Shown piece after piece: positions 36,009 through 45,445 of a DNA stretch of 64,000 nucleotides; position 1 is the stretch's first letter, and each line of letters starts with the position of its first letter. Below the pieces are notes generated by a model. That model was not told where the DNA came from. It ran no database searches and saw nothing but the letters and a program-made list of their open reading frames with translations. The position numbers were made by a program, and so were the translations under genes. Source of the stretch: Ignavibacteriales bacterium (GTDB lineage Bacteria; Bacteroidota; Ignavibacteria; Ignavibacteriales; Ignavibacteriaceae); NCBI GenBank assembly GCA_015709675.1, contig CP054182.1, positions 3,823,448 through 3,887,447 of the forward strand, in the 5' to 3' direction.

Positions 36009-37085
36009 TCAATTTATTTGGTAGATTGTAGTTTTAACATAATTTTCAACGGCAAACAATGTTCTGCCGAAGATAAAAATTTCCATGCGTGAGTCTTTGC
36101 CCGCGCTTATGCCGTCAGCCTTCCGGATTGCTCCGGATGCTGTATCGTAGATAAAAAATTCATTGCCCGCACCGGTAACCGCGGTGAGCAGAGTCTTCGT
36201 CTCATCCAGGGTATATACACCGGTTACAGCTTTCACGCTGCCGGGCAGCGGAGAAGCAAATGATGAACCATCTCTGCCGGTTATTTTACCCTGCCGTGTT
36301 ATAAAGCGGTCAGGTGTAAGCATATATATCGCGGGTTCAGCGAGCGTGATGCTTTCGGTAAAATCAGTGTTCATCAGGCGTGTCTCAGGATATACCCCCG
36401 ACTCAGATTCTCTGTTGACCGAAAGAAGCAGCTGACCGCCTGCTTCATCAAATCCTGAAAGAGTAGATCCTTTCAGTCTTACAGACTGTATATTGCCGTC
36501 AGCAGGAGTATAGGTAAACAGGACAATATTTTCTCCTGCATCATCACGGCCAAGAATATTAGATGCACCGGTGACCGAAGCGCTTCCGGCTTTCAGGAAG
36601 AAGGTGCGCTCCATAGTAAATTCTGCATTTTCAACCACAGCAGTTTCTGTAATGCTGCCCCGCAGATCTGAGCTGAGTATCATTCTGAGCGGTTCAAATG
36701 AGTAGATCACACCGTTATCATCAACAGCAAACAAAGGATGAGGGAGATCAAAGGAAGCAGTGATATCTTTGGTATAAATAAGACCTGATGAGCGGCTTAC
36801 CAGAAAGAGTGATACGGGGTAGTCTGACTTGTCTGGCTGAAATCCGAAATTGAGCAAAAGGAAAAAAGTGCCTGAGGGGGACGGAATAATCTTCTTAACT
36901 CCGGTAAGCTGCTGTGTAATTTTACCGGACACGGGGTGATTAACGGTAAGTCTGTCATCAGAGGCAATAATTTCCATTCCGCCAGAGGAAATATACGCTC
37001 CGGCAGCCTCCTTTACCCGGGAAAAATCCTGAGGAAAGATCCCCCCTATAATTATTGCAAACAGAACCAAGAACCGATTAACCAT
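36009..37085 (-). CDS. Exported propeller-like protein of unknown function
   Basis: A 358-residue protein with a signal peptide (MVNRFLVLFAIIIGGIFPQ). It has many short beta strands and repeated hydrophobic-glycine turns typical of a beta-propeller (FFLLLNFGFQPDKS, LFAVDDNGVIYSF, AIYMLTPDRFITRQG, TVYTLDETKTLLTAVTG-like pattern), but no named family motif. First gene of the operon with the TonB receptor, so it may work with that uptake system, perhaps in the periplasm. Translation start is the first ATG of the frame. Confidence 0.65.
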   Translation of the reverse strand: MVNRFLVLFAIIIGGIFPQDFSRVKEAAGAYISSGGMEIIASDDRLTVNHPVSGKITQQLTGVKKIIPSPSGTFFLLLNFGFQPDKSDYPVSLFLVSRSSGLIYTKDITASFDLPHPLFAVDDNGVIYSFEPLRMILSSDLRGSITETAVVENAEFTMERTFFLKAGSASVTGASNILGRDDAGENIVLFTYTPADGNIQSVRLKGSTLSGFDEAGGQLLLSVNRESESGVYPETRLMNTDFTESITLAEPAIYMLTPDRFITRQGKITGRDGSSFASPLPGSVKAVTGVYTLDETKTLLTAVTGAGNEFFIYDTASGAIRKADGISAGKDSRMEIFIFGRTLFAVENYVKTTIYQIN

Positions 37086-37502
37086 GAAAACCTGACATTC
37101 TCACTACCATCGAAATATTTTTAATAAAAATCCTTACAAGATAGCTATTTAGATTCAATTTTCATTAAAAAATCTGAGCTGAGAGTAAAGTAAACCCTGG
37201 CAGACAACCCTCATAAACCCTTATTCTTAAATAACTTAAGAAAATGATTGGTAAAGTTAAGAAACTAAGGGGAGGAAGAATTATAAATTACTGTCGAGCT
37301 ATCAAAGAGGCAGCTTCAGCAAAACCACACTCTCTGCCTTTTCACTGTTTTATCAGGATATTTTCCTTCTCAGAGGGGAAACTTAATCCCAAAATCTTCC
37401 TTACATAAAGAAAACTTCTGAACAATATTGTCCCTAACGGAAGGAAACTGCTCAGGGATTAGCGGCAACAAATGCATTCCCCTGCGGTTGAATTCTTTGG
37501 GC
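37086..37502. other. Gene-free region between operons
   Basis: 417 bp without a gene. It contains AT-rich palindromes (ATTTTTA-A-TAAAAAT at 37117-37131 and TTCTTAA/TTAAGAA at 37224-37242) and presumably the promoter of the minus-strand operon that starts at 37085, but I could not find a convincing promoter box. On the minus strand a short open stretch (~41 codons, ~37330-37490) has no start or family. Confidence 0.5.
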
Positions 37503-38393
37503 CTAAACGTCTTTGCGCGATTCGTTAGGGGGCAACAGATTCATCTCTTCCCCCATTAACTCGTTTATCCGGTCAATCGTCAGCGGGGCTGAGCCCTCAT
37601 AGTGGTTGTTAACATTCAGGTAAATCTCCGTCTCCCGGGAGAGGAGAATCCGGATGGCATTCACCACTTTCTGCAGGTCATCATTTTTTGGCAGCACAAT
37701 CTGATTCCACTTCTTTCCGGTGAGTTCCTCAATCCCCTCCCGGTCAGGTCCGTGAAGCCGGATGACCATTTTTTTGAAACTGTGGGTAAAGGGTTTGGCA
37801 AGCGTCTCATAAACCGGCGGCATATAATAACCGTGAATCAGTACCGGAATCAGCTTCTGTTTCGCAAGAAATTCAAAGAATGACTTATTCAGGTAATTTG
37901 GGTTTCTGATTTCGACAGCATACTCATAACCGGAGGGTATCGTCTCAATAAATGCCCCAAACCGCTCCTGAAACTCTGCCTGTGAAGGCATCTTTTGCTT
38001 ATTAAGATACTCAAACTGAAACATCAGTGGTCCGAGTTTTCCTTTCATCGGATCCAGGGTCTTTAGAAAAGACTCCATTAATTCCGGCGACAGGAAATGG
38101 GGATTTTCCACCAGCGGAGCTTTACCCCTCGAGTAAAAATGTGTGAGGGTAATGCTGTTAGGAATTTTAATGGTAAACCGGAAATCATCTGGCACTGACT
38201 CAGTGTAACCCACCACATCTTTTTCTCTGGGAAGAGAAACCGATTCCGGCCCGTGAAGAGACCAGAACCACTGGTCAATTTCCACGGTGGGATATTTCCG
38301 TGAATACTCTGTTAAATAATTTTTGACTCCGGGGCTGTAAACCAGACCGGTCCAGGAATCATATTTCCAGCTGCAGGTGCCTGTTTTGAGCAT
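37503..38393 (-). CDS. DUF72 (YecE-like) TIM-barrel protein
   Basis: A 296-residue DUF72 protein. It opens MLKTGTCSWKYDSWTGLVYSP, continues with VEIDQWFWSL, then DDFRFTIKIPNSITLTH, GKLGPLMFQFEYLN, YAVEIRNPNYLN and VIRLHGPDREG, all hallmarks of the family (a TIM-barrel thought to bind a metal or phosphate). Function is unknown; a role in DNA or stress metabolism has been proposed for relatives but not shown. Complete and of normal length. Divergent from the M16 peptidase genes. Confidence 0.88.
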   Translation of the reverse strand: MLKTGTCSWKYDSWTGLVYSPGVKNYLTEYSRKYPTVEIDQWFWSLHGPESVSLPREKDVVGYTESVPDDFRFTIKIPNSITLTHFYSRGKAPLVENPHFLSPELMESFLKTLDPMKGKLGPLMFQFEYLNKQKMPSQAEFQERFGAFIETIPSGYEYAVEIRNPNYLNKSFFEFLAKQKLIPVLIHGYYMPPVYETLAKPFTHSFKKMVIRLHGPDREGIEELTGKKWNQIVLPKNDDLQKVVNAIRILLSRETEIYLNVNNHYEGSAPLTIDRINELMGEEMNLLPPNESRKDV

Positions 38394-38417
38394 GGTGGTA
38401 GTTGAAAATAAATTAAA

Positions 38418-38453
38418 AGGACTTTAAGGACACTAATGACTTTAAGGACAAAA
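38418..38453 (+). repeat. Degenerate 9-bp tandem repeat (GGACTTTAA type)
   Basis: Four roughly 9-bp units, GGACTTTAA, GGACACTAA, TGACTTTAA, GGACAAAAA, in the 222-bp gap between the DUF72 gene and the M16 peptidase genes. Confidence 0.6.
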
Positions 38454-38630
38454 ACCTTTATAAAATTTAAATAAAATCTTGTAAAAGTTTTAGAAATACT
38501 TTTGAAGTAAACTCAGAAACCTGAACTTCGTCTCACTTAAACCGTTCCTCACTTTTCCCCTGCGGCTCCAGCGGGTTTTTGGTATTTTGGGCAATTATTT
38601 TATTTTTTTCCACAAATGCACTGCTCTGTC

Positions 38631-39953
38631 ATGAAAACTAAATCTGCTCTGCTGTTGCTGCTTCTGTCAATCACTCTGGCGGCACAGTCAAAGAAAATTG
38701 AATTCACCGAATATGATCTGCCAAACGGGCTGCATGTTATCCTCCATCAGGATAATTCAACCCCCATCGTTGCAGTCACCATCACCTACCACGTCGGGTC
38801 AAAAAACGAAGATCCAAAACGGACCGGCTTTGCCCACTTCTTCGAACATCTGATGTTTGAAGGAACAGCCAACATCAAGCGGGGACAGATTGACTCCCTC
38901 GTGCAGAATGCCGGAGGACAGCTTAATGCTTCAACCGATTTTGATGCAACACGCTATTTTCTGCTGCTCCCCTCCAACCAGCTTGAACTGGGGCTGTGGA
39001 TTGAATCGGAGCGGCTGCTTCACGCAAAGATTGACTCCTCCGGAGTTGAAACCCAGCGCGCTGTTGTAAAAGAAGAACGCCGTGAGCGGATTGACAATCA
39101 GCCCTACGGAAGTTTCCTTGAGCAGACGTTCTCCCACGCATATCAGGTGCATCCATACCGCTGGACTCCTATCGGATCATTCCAGTATATAGATGAAGCA
39201 ACCATCGAGGAATTCAGAGATTTCTACAAAACTTTTTATGTTCCCAACAACGCAGTACTCTCCATTGCGGGTGACATTGATATAGAGAAAACCAAAAAAC
39301 TCATTGAAAAATACTTTGGTGAAATACCCCGGGGCACCAAAGATATACCACGTCCGAAGGAAGTTGAGCCAAAGAAAACCGCTGAAGTCCGCGACACTGT
39401 GTATGACAAGATTCAGCTTCCCGCGGTTATTCAGGCGTATCACATCCCTGCAATGGGAACTGCTGATTTTTATGCACTAAATATGCTGACTACCCTGCTC
39501 TCCTCCGGACAGAGTTCACGATTATATAAAGAACTGGTTGATAATACCCAGTTATCCGTATCAACCGGATCATTCCCCTTTGCTCTTGAGCATCCGGGGC
39601 TGTTTGTGATCTACTCCATAGCCAACATGGGTAAAACCGCCGATCAGAATGAGGAAGCGGTAAACCGGGAGGTGAAAAAAGTTCAGGATGAAATGATTTC
39701 AGAAGATGAATTCATCAAACTGCGGAACCAGATTGAAACCAGTTTCATTGGTGATAAGCAGCGCGTTCAGGGAATCGCGGAAGCGTTAGCCCAGTATTAT
39801 CTATTCTTCCGTAACAGCAATCTGATAAATACCGATCTGGATCAGTATCTGAGAGTCACCCGTGAGGATATACAGCGAGTGGCGCGGGAATACCTTACCC
39901 CTGAAAACAGAGTTACCCTTTATTATCTGCCAAAACCGGCGGGAAAGCAATAA
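38631..39953 (+). CDS. M16-family zinc metallopeptidase (catalytic subunit)
   Basis: A 440-residue protein starting at ATG 38631 (an ATG 15 bp upstream is also possible but would place residues before the signal peptide). Signal peptide MKTKSALLLLLLSITLAAQ. The active site is intact: the inverted zinc motif HxxEH is HFFEH at His69, Glu72, His73, in the segment FAHFFEHLMFEGT; a further downstream Glu is in RAVVKEERRER. It resembles the beta-type subunit of M16B peptidases (pitrilysin/processing peptidase). Probably periplasmic and active together with the next gene product. Confidence 0.92.
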   Translation: MKTKSALLLLLLSITLAAQSKKIEFTEYDLPNGLHVILHQDNSTPIVAVTITYHVGSKNEDPKRTGFAHFFEHLMFEGTANIKRGQIDSLVQNAGGQLNASTDFDATRYFLLLPSNQLELGLWIESERLLHAKIDSSGVETQRAVVKEERRERIDNQPYGSFLEQTFSHAYQVHPYRWTPIGSFQYIDEATIEEFRDFYKTFYVPNNAVLSIAGDIDIEKTKKLIEKYFGEIPRGTKDIPRPKEVEPKKTAEVRDTVYDKIQLPAVIQAYHIPAMGTADFYALNMLTTLLSSGQSSRLYKELVDNTQLSVSTGSFPFALEHPGLFVIYSIANMGKTADQNEEAVNREVKKVQDEMISEDEFIKLRNQIETSFIGDKQRVQGIAEALAQYYLFFRNSNLINTDLDQYLRVTREDIQRVAREYLTPENRVTLYYLPKPAGKQ

Positions 39954-39968
39954 GAGGAGAATGATATT

Positions 39969-42032
39969 ATGAAAACGCTATTATATATTTTTATTGTACT
40001 GAGTATTGCACTCTATCCGCAGGTTGACAGAACCAAACCTCCCGTTCCGGGTCCGGCTCCCGAAATAAAAATCGGGAGTTATGAAAAATTTGAACTGAAA
40101 AACGGACTGAAAGTCTTTGTCGTGAAAAATGACAAACTGCCGGTCATTTCCGTTTCCCTTTCCCTGGATATAGACCCAATCCTCGAGAAGGATAAAACCG
40201 GATATATATCAGCAGCGGGCATGCTGCTGCGAACCGGCACAAAAAACCGGAGCAAGGACCGTCTGGATGAGGAGATTGACAAAATCGGTGCGACGATTTC
40301 CACCTCCTCCGGCGGTGTTTACGGCTATGCACTCAAGAAACATGCTGAAACGCTGTTTGATCTGATATCTGATATTACCATCAACGCAAATTTCACGCAG
40401 CAGGAACTCGCCAAGATTAAGCAGATGATGCAGTCCAATCTTGCCGCTTCGCTGGAAGAACCGGATGCCATTGCCGACCGTGTAATGAAAAAACTCTATT
40501 ACGGCGAAGGTCACCCGTATGCTGAGTATGAAACTGCAGAGTCGGTAGATAAATTCACCCTTGATGACTGTAAATCATTTTATGAAACCTATTTCCGCCC
40601 GCAGACCGGATATATGGCAATCGTGGGAGACATAACTCTTGCTGAAGCTAAAAAGCTCGCAGAAAAATATTTCGCGCAATGGCAGAAAAAGGATGTTCCG
40701 AAACATACCTACAAAGCACCCGAACCTCCGAAGAGTCCGGTTATCGCGATTGTTAACCGGGACAATGCAGTACAGACCAATATCCTTGTCGGTCATCCTG
40801 TACAGCTTTCGATGAACAGTCCCGATGTTATCAAGGCACGTGTAACAAACACCATCCTTGGAGGAGGCACCTTCCGCTTATTCCTTAATCTTCGTGAAAA
40901 GAACGGCTGGACCTACGGTGCTTATTCATCACTCAACAATGACCGGCTTGTCGGAAGTTTTGCTGCATCCGCGAATGTCCGGAATGAAGTCACTGACAGC
41001 GCCATTACTGAGATTCTGAATGAGATGAAACGTATCGGCAAGGAACCGGTACCAGAAAAAGAACTGCAGATGGTCAAGAATTATATCAGCGGATCGTTCG
41101 CCATATCACTTGAGAGTCCGCAGACGGTAGCCAATTTTGCTATCAACACCGAGCGGTATAAGCTGTCCAAGGATTATTTCCGCAATTACCTGAAATCCGT
41201 CGCGGCAGTCAAGCCGGCGGATATATCAGCTGCTGCAAAAAAGTATATCCTTGCTGACCGCTCTTACATCATTCTGGTTGGAAAAGCAGATGAGATACTT
41301 GAGAAGGTTCAAAAATTCTCCACCGCTCCGGTACTCTTCTACGATGAACTGGGCAACCGCATTGAAAAAACGAAACCCGCCGGTGACGAAGCAGTCCTTA
41401 CCGGCGAGGATATTATCCGTAAATATATACAGGCAATCGGCGGTGCGGACAATATCATGAAGGTTCAGGATAAAACCGTGATGATGCAGGCAAAGATTCA
41501 GAACTATGACATAAGCGCCGTAATCTATCAGAAGGCGCCGGATAAGATGCTGCAGAAATTCACCTTTGCCGGGATGGATCAGGTAATTGTGTATGACGGT
41601 GAAAAAGCATTTCAGAAGAGCATGATGGGAGAAGAGGAACTCACCGGTGACAATCTGGAAATGATGCAGTTTGAAGCAGGTCTGCACAACATACTGCGCC
41701 TTAGCGATCTTGGCGTAACCATCGAAAACAAAGGTCTGGATAAAGCCGGCGGAAAAGATGCATGGAAGATAGAAATTACAATGAAAGGCGGGGCTGTTAT
41801 CCGTCACTTTTACGATAAGGAAACCGGTTTAAGACTTCGTGAAGAAAGAACAGTTGACTCCCCCCAGGGAAAGATTACGCAGTCAACCGACCTGAGCGAT
41901 TACAAGGAAGTAAACGGCGTGCTTTATCCCCATCTGATGAAACAAAACGCAGGCGGAATGACCCTTGAACTGAAGATTACGGCAATTCAGATTAACGCGG
42001 GAATTGCTGATTCAGTATTCAAAGTCAACTAA
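39969..42032 (+). CDS. M16-family inactive partner subunit with extra C-terminal domain
   Basis: A 687-residue exported protein (signal peptide MKTLLYIFIVLSIALYPQ) following the active M16 gene by 15 bp; a GAGGAGA ribosome-binding site precedes it. The two M16 halves (residues ~30-245 and ~250-455) lack any HxxEH, but keep the partner-subunit signature GGTFRLFLNLREKNGWTYGAYS, so it matches the non-catalytic half of a heterodimeric M16B peptidase. Residues ~470-687 form an added domain (VLTGEDIIRKYIQAIGG, then LEIKITMK and YKEVNGVLYPHLM) like the LolA/outer-membrane lipoprotein-sorting fold. Unusual fusion. The stop codon TAA uses the first two bases of a heptamer array. Confidence 0.88.
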   Translation: MKTLLYIFIVLSIALYPQVDRTKPPVPGPAPEIKIGSYEKFELKNGLKVFVVKNDKLPVISVSLSLDIDPILEKDKTGYISAAGMLLRTGTKNRSKDRLDEEIDKIGATISTSSGGVYGYALKKHAETLFDLISDITINANFTQQELAKIKQMMQSNLAASLEEPDAIADRVMKKLYYGEGHPYAEYETAESVDKFTLDDCKSFYETYFRPQTGYMAIVGDITLAEAKKLAEKYFAQWQKKDVPKHTYKAPEPPKSPVIAIVNRDNAVQTNILVGHPVQLSMNSPDVIKARVTNTILGGGTFRLFLNLREKNGWTYGAYSSLNNDRLVGSFAASANVRNEVTDSAITEILNEMKRIGKEPVPEKELQMVKNYISGSFAISLESPQTVANFAINTERYKLSKDYFRNYLKSVAAVKPADISAAAKKYILADRSYIILVGKADEILEKVQKFSTAPVLFYDELGNRIEKTKPAGDEAVLTGEDIIRKYIQAIGGADNIMKVQDKTVMMQAKIQNYDISAVIYQKAPDKMLQKFTFAGMDQVIVYDGEKAFQKSMMGEEELTGDNLEMMQFEAGLHNILRLSDLGVTIENKGLDKAGGKDAWKIEITMKGGAVIRHFYDKETGLRLREERTVDSPQGKITQSTDLSDYKEVNGVLYPHLMKQNAGGMTLELKITAIQINAGIADSVFKVN

Positions 42033-42058
42033 TGAAGAATGAAGAATTAAAAATTTCT
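42031..42058 (+). repeat. Heptamer array of type AATGAAG overlapping the M16 stop codon
   Basis: Four units in register: AATGAAG, AATGAAG, AATTAAA, AATTTCT. The TAA stop codon (42030-42032) shares its last two bases with the first unit. On its minus strand the first two units equal the ATTCTTC units of the 54647 array. Confidence 0.75.
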
Positions 42059-42141
42059 GATCCGTGGGAATCCGTGTTGCGAGGCATCCATATATTCTGC
42101 TGAGTCGCAATAGAAGAAATTTAAGTATTATATAATCTTTC

Positions 42142-42169
42142 GTAGAGACACGCCGCGGCGTGTCTCTAC
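42142..42169. repeat. Perfect 28-bp palindrome
   Basis: A perfect 14+14 bp palindrome (arm GTAGAGACACGCCG) without loop. Similar GTAGAGAC...GTCTCTAC palindromes are dispersed in cyanobacterial and other genomes. Not a terminator (no T-tract). It lies between the M16 and HAD genes. Confidence 0.85.
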
Positions 42170-42242
42170 ACTGTTTATTGAATTTTTAATCCTCTTCGCT
42201 GACTTTGCTTTTAAATTATCCCGGCATAAAAAATTAAAATTG

Positions 42243-42857
42243 ATGATTATGAGTAGATATAAAGTTATAGTTTTTGATCTCGGCAATGTTCTGATTCCCT
42301 TTGACCATACTCTTGCCGCAAAAAGATTTGAGGCAGTCGCAACGGGGATGGGAGAACGGTATATGAATTTTTTCCGGGAGCATTATGATGTCCACCGTGC
42401 ATTTGAGCGGGGGGATATGTCCCGAAAGGATTTCATTTCTTTCTGCCTTAATCTGCTTGACCAGAAGACTGACCCGGAAACATTCTGCAGATACATATCA
42501 GAGATTTTTACTGTGAATGAAGATGTGACAGCACTTCTTCCTGAACTGAAAAAACGGTACCGGTTAGTGCTTCTTTCCAACACCAATGATATCCATCATG
42601 AATTCGGCTGGCAGCATTACCCGTTTCTGCGGAACTTTGAAAAGCTGATTCTTTCTCATGAAGTGAACGCAGTAAAGCCGGAAGATAAAATTTATAAGGC
42701 GGTTGAAGCATATACACAGGAAGCACCTTCCTCACATATCTTTATAGATGATATTGCTGAATATGCTGAAGGTGCCCGGAGACAGGGGTGGGATGCCATA
42801 CAGTTCACGGGATATGATAATCTCGTAAAAGAACTGCGCTCAAGGGGAATAATTTAA
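42243..42857 (+). CDS. HAD-superfamily phosphatase (YihX-like)
   Basis: A 204-residue HAD-IA hydrolase. Motif I is VFDLGNVLIPFD, with the nucleophile Asp in the DLGN form that replaces the usual DxD, common in the YihX/epoxide hydrolase N-domain branch. Motif II is LLSNTND, the motif III lysine is in NAVKPEDKIYK and motif IV is IFIDDIAEYAEGA. The overall layout and the SNTN, HEFGW segments match YihX-type glucose-1-phosphate phosphatases, though the substrate is uncertain. ATG 42243 chosen; a second ATG at 42249 is possible, and no Shine-Dalgarno separates them. Confidence 0.85.
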   Translation: MIMSRYKVIVFDLGNVLIPFDHTLAAKRFEAVATGMGERYMNFFREHYDVHRAFERGDMSRKDFISFCLNLLDQKTDPETFCRYISEIFTVNEDVTALLPELKKRYRLVLLSNTNDIHHEFGWQHYPFLRNFEKLILSHEVNAVKPEDKIYKAVEAYTQEAPSSHIFIDDIAEYAEGARRQGWDAIQFTGYDNLVKELRSRGII

Positions 42858-42865
42858 AATAAACA

Positions 42866-42887
42866 GGGGAAGGCATCTGCCTTCCCC
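42866..42887. terminator. Hairpin between convergent genes
   Basis: A perfect 10-bp stem (GGGGAAGGCA / TGCCTTCCCC) with a 2-nt loop, 9 bp after the HAD gene and 22 bp before the stop of the minus-strand YCF48-type gene. Minus-strand downstream sequence is T-rich (GTTTATTTTAAATTATT), so it probably terminates that gene; it can also act on the HAD gene. Confidence 0.6.
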
Positions 42888-42908
42888 GTGTCCGGAAGAG
42901 ATTCCGTG

Positions 42909-45347
42909 TTATTTCATCAGATTCATTTTTCCGTAAAGCGCGTTACCCGCAGAATTCTGCAGTTTGTAGAGATATATTCCGGATGAAAGTCCTGCCGCGT
43001 TAAACTCAACCGTATGATTTCCGGCATCCAGTTTGCCTGAGAGCAGCACAGCCACTTCATTACCCAGGATATCATAAACCTTCAGAGATATATTATCACT
43101 CTGCGGAAGAGCAAAACTTATCATCGTTGAAGGGTTAAAAGGATTCGGATAGTTCTGGTAGAGAGCAAATTCAGACGGCATTCCGACATTCACCTCAATT
43201 ACCTGAGAAAACTCATAACTTCCGTCAAAGTCAATTTGTTTCAGGCGGTAAGAATATATACCATTCACCGCGCTGTTATCGGTAAAACGGTACGCTTTTG
43301 CGGATACCGTTGTTCCTGAACCGCGGACTGAACCAATAACTGACCACTCTTCATTTCCGCTTCTGCGCTGAATTTCAAAACGGGCGTTGTTTGTTTCGGT
43401 GGCAGTTGTCCAGTCGAGAATAACTTTACCATCAGCAGCCGACGCCGTAAACGAAGTCAGCTCAACCGGAATATTTCCGCTGAACAGTCCTTTAATAATA
43501 TTTGCACGGGAGCCTACTGCATACAGTCCGCCATTGCGGATGTCTGCTGAATAAAATGTTGCATTTGACGGGGCTTGCGTATATGGTATCCAGGTGGTAC
43601 CTGCATCCGAAGTGAAGAGGACTTCACCAACCGAACCGAGAACAAATCCGACACTGTCATTAAAGAACTTCACCGTGTAAAGAGTCGCAGTGGAATTTGA
43701 AGTCTGGGTCGTCCAGGTTGTACCGCCGTTGCTGGTCATGACAATTCTTCCGGAAGAGCCGACCAGATAACCAAACTGCGGGGAGGGGAAATCCATTGCA
43801 TAGAGCGTTGTTGTTGTGGGGTTCAGGTTAACCCAGGTTGCTCCGCCGTCTGTAGAGCGGTATGTTTTTCCGCTTGTTCCGGTTGCAATTAGATCAGAAG
43901 CGCTGAAGAGTTCAATGTCGTATATAGCGGTAGTACCGTGAGGATCAGGGAGTGCTGTCCAGGTAGCGCCTCCATCAGTGGTCTTCAGTATATCACCGCC
44001 GGAAGTGGCAACATATCCGGTCATTTCATCCCAGAATTGTGTAGTATTTATAACCGTGGTCGTGCTGGTAATGGGGAGAGTCTGCTGGGTCCAGGTTGTA
44101 CCGCCATCCGTGGTTTTAAACACGCCTGAATTTCCCCGTGTGGAAACATACCCTGTCTGTGTATTAAGGAAGTTTCCGCTGTATACCCGGAACTTTGGAT
44201 TAAAAGGAAGCTGCGTCCAGTTCATACCGCCATCGTTGGTCACAAAAACAACACCAAGACTGTCACCAGCAGTACCTGAACCGCCGGTTGCAAAACCGAA
44301 CTGATCATTTACGAAAGCGATTTCCCGCAGTTCTTCACGGTTAAGAGAAGTTCCGAGTATATTCCATGTTGCGCCGGAGTTATTAGAAAGCACTGCAAGA
44401 CCGGCCTCGCAGACTGCAAGCACCGATACCGCTGATTTTGGTCCGGCTGCAAGATTTCCGCCAAGTGCAAGACCATAAACGTTTGATGTAGGAGCCGCAC
44501 CAATGAAACTGGGGGTCCAGACTGTTCCCTGGTCGGTTGTTACATAAACATTACCGTCAGCTCCTGCCGCGAATCCAAGACTATCTGTTGCAAATTTGAT
44601 TTCATAAAAGGTACCTGTTCCGTAATCCACAGGAGACCAGGTAGCACCGCCATCCGTGGTTTTGTTGATCGCATAGAGTGCATCACCAACAAATCCAATC
44701 TGCGGATTTACAAAATAGATGGCACGAACGGTACCGGTAGCTGTATATCCGGAAACTGCGCTCCAGGTAGCGCCGCCATCTGTGGTGCGGATGAGCCGGC
44801 CGGGAGTTGCCGAGCCAGTACCGGCATAAACGGTATCAGCATTCAGAGCGTGGATTTTATATACCAGTACAGAAGTTGTGCCGCCGATAACCTGTTCGCT
44901 CCAGGTAGCACCGCCGTCGGTAGTTTTAAGAAGTTTTCCGCTTGAACCTCCGATATATCCAAGGTTTTCGTTAACGAAGTCAACATACCAGATATTTGAG
45001 GTCAGATTAGTGGTAAGCTGCGCCCAGGTTGCACCTCCGTCCGTAGTTTTCATGGCGAGACCTGCAGTACCGACTGCATACCCGACATTGTCATTTACGA
45101 AGTCTGCTTCATAGATACTTCTGTTTCCGGCAACGGTGTCCGGTCTGAGCAGTGTCCAGCTGCTTCCTCCGTCAGTGGAGATACTGACAATGCCTGCGTC
45201 ACTAAAGGTGAGTATTTTGCCTCCGCTCAGTATCACCGCGTCATTCAGGTGATTTCCGTGCGGTTTGGGATGCAGCCACTGCCAGTCAACGAACTGGGCC
45301 TGAAGCATTCCCGCGGTTAAGAAAAGAAAAAGAACAAGTTTTTTCAT
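42909..45347 (-). CDS. Secreted YCF48/BNR-repeat propeller protein with sorting domain
   Basis: An 812-residue protein with a signal peptide (MKKLVLFLFLTAGMLQAQ). It has about thirteen Asp-box-like repeats of the pattern TTDGGATW (for example STDGGSSWT, TTDGGATWAQL, TSDAGTTWIPY), as in the YCF48/photosystem-II-stability-type beta-propellers. An Ig/fibronectin-like region (GNIPVELTSFTASAADGKVILDWTTATETNNARF) leads to the C-terminal sorting module (QNYPNPFNPST to KMNLMK). A paralog with the same plan is encoded at 52082-54469. It is exported and probably surface-attached; function unknown. Confidence 0.88.
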   Translation of the reverse strand: MKKLVLFLFLTAGMLQAQFVDWQWLHPKPHGNHLNDAVILSGGKILTFSDAGIVSISTDGGSSWTLLRPDTVAGNRSIYEADFVNDNVGYAVGTAGLAMKTTDGGATWAQLTTNLTSNIWYVDFVNENLGYIGGSSGKLLKTTDGGATWSEQVIGGTTSVLVYKIHALNADTVYAGTGSATPGRLIRTTDGGATWSAVSGYTATGTVRAIYFVNPQIGFVGDALYAINKTTDGGATWSPVDYGTGTFYEIKFATDSLGFAAGADGNVYVTTDQGTVWTPSFIGAAPTSNVYGLALGGNLAAGPKSAVSVLAVCEAGLAVLSNNSGATWNILGTSLNREELREIAFVNDQFGFATGGSGTAGDSLGVVFVTNDGGMNWTQLPFNPKFRVYSGNFLNTQTGYVSTRGNSGVFKTTDGGTTWTQQTLPITSTTTVINTTQFWDEMTGYVATSGGDILKTTDGGATWTALPDPHGTTAIYDIELFSASDLIATGTSGKTYRSTDGGATWVNLNPTTTTLYAMDFPSPQFGYLVGSSGRIVMTSNGGTTWTTQTSNSTATLYTVKFFNDSVGFVLGSVGEVLFTSDAGTTWIPYTQAPSNATFYSADIRNGGLYAVGSRANIIKGLFSGNIPVELTSFTASAADGKVILDWTTATETNNARFEIQRRSGNEEWSVIGSVRGSGTTVSAKAYRFTDNSAVNGIYSYRLKQIDFDGSYEFSQVIEVNVGMPSEFALYQNYPNPFNPSTMISFALPQSDNISLKVYDILGNEVAVLLSGKLDAGNHTVEFNAAGLSSGIYLYKLQNSAGNALYGKMNLMK

Positions 45348-45445
45348 AGAGCACCTCTCTATATATATTATGATTGATTGAAGTAAGAAGTTCTACGTTC
45401 AGCAATCCGCCGGCTGCATTGCTTACAGCCGTGAATCCTGCAGAA

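Noticed and set aside
37086-37502. tRNA or small RNA gene in the 417-bp gap
   Set aside because: No cloverleaf or T-arm sequence (only a GGTTGAATTC-like chance match) and no clear terminator.
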